Source: an uncultured Bacilli bacterium (lineage in GTDB: Bacteria; Bacillota_I; Bacilli_A; RFN20; CAG-288). Taken from it: a stretch of 13,930 nt of DNA. Where the stretch lies: NCBI GenBank assembly GCA_934725685.1, contig CAKVBX010000039.1, forward strand, positions 1-13,930, written 5' to 3'. This document shows, one piece after another, positions 13,929-13,930 of the stretch (within the stretch, counting starts at the first letter, position 1; each line of letters opens with the position of its first letter). Below the pieces are notes generated by a model, which made no database searches, was not told the origin of the DNA, and was given only the letters and a program-made list of their open reading frames with translations. Position numbers and translations under genes: made by a program.

Positions 13929-13930
13929 TA

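Overview
The window looks like part of the chromosome of a low-to-mid GC Gram-positive bacterium (Bacillota). Support comes from strong AGGAGG-type ribosome binding sites, a CIRCE element (HrcA operator) in front of groES-groEL, two genes with classical lipoproteins signals (LVSC and LAGC lipoboxes) and several intrinsic terminators. A gut-associated Bacilli or Erysipelotrichia-like lineage is plausible, but this is inference and no rRNA or other clear taxonomic marker is present. No insertion sequence, phage gene, tRNA, rRNA or CRISPR array was found. All intergenic gaps are under 300 bases.

Layout. (1) 1-3213: a sugar-type MFS symporter whose 3' end overlaps by 62 bases a cytosolic glycoside hydrolase family 2 enzyme. 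This is probably an import-and-hydrolyse pair for a small glycoside, closed by a long hairpin terminator at 3242-3293. (2) 3361-5457: the heat-shock chaperonin operon, with a promoter overlapped by a CIRCE operator, then groES, groEL and a terminator that can work in both directions. (3) 5495-7216, minus strand: a GT-C fold (family 39-like) membrane glycosyltransferase. It is transcribed divergently from (4) 7357-10768: two consecutive genes for surface lipoproteins of unknown function (336 and 792 residues), ended by a perfect 9-bp terminator at 10794-10821. (5) 10915-13373: a three-gene operon with a duplicated DUF1538 multi-spanning membrane protein and two small PII-like proteins, with tight or overlapping junctions and its own promoter and terminator. 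(6) 13484-13873, minus strand: a small A+T-rich hypothetical gene.

The most interesting part is region 5. PII proteins are trimeric effector-binding sensors that usually dock onto a transporter or enzyme (GlnK on AmtB is the model). Here an uncharacterised membrane protein with two homologous halves is co-encoded with two unequal PII-like proteins. One keeps the glycine-rich loops but has a shortened, altered T-loop. The other has lost most of these landmarks and has gained a basic N-terminal extension. The simplest reading is a PII-gated membrane transporter with a paired sensor/adaptor. The substrate and effector cannot be read from the sequence.
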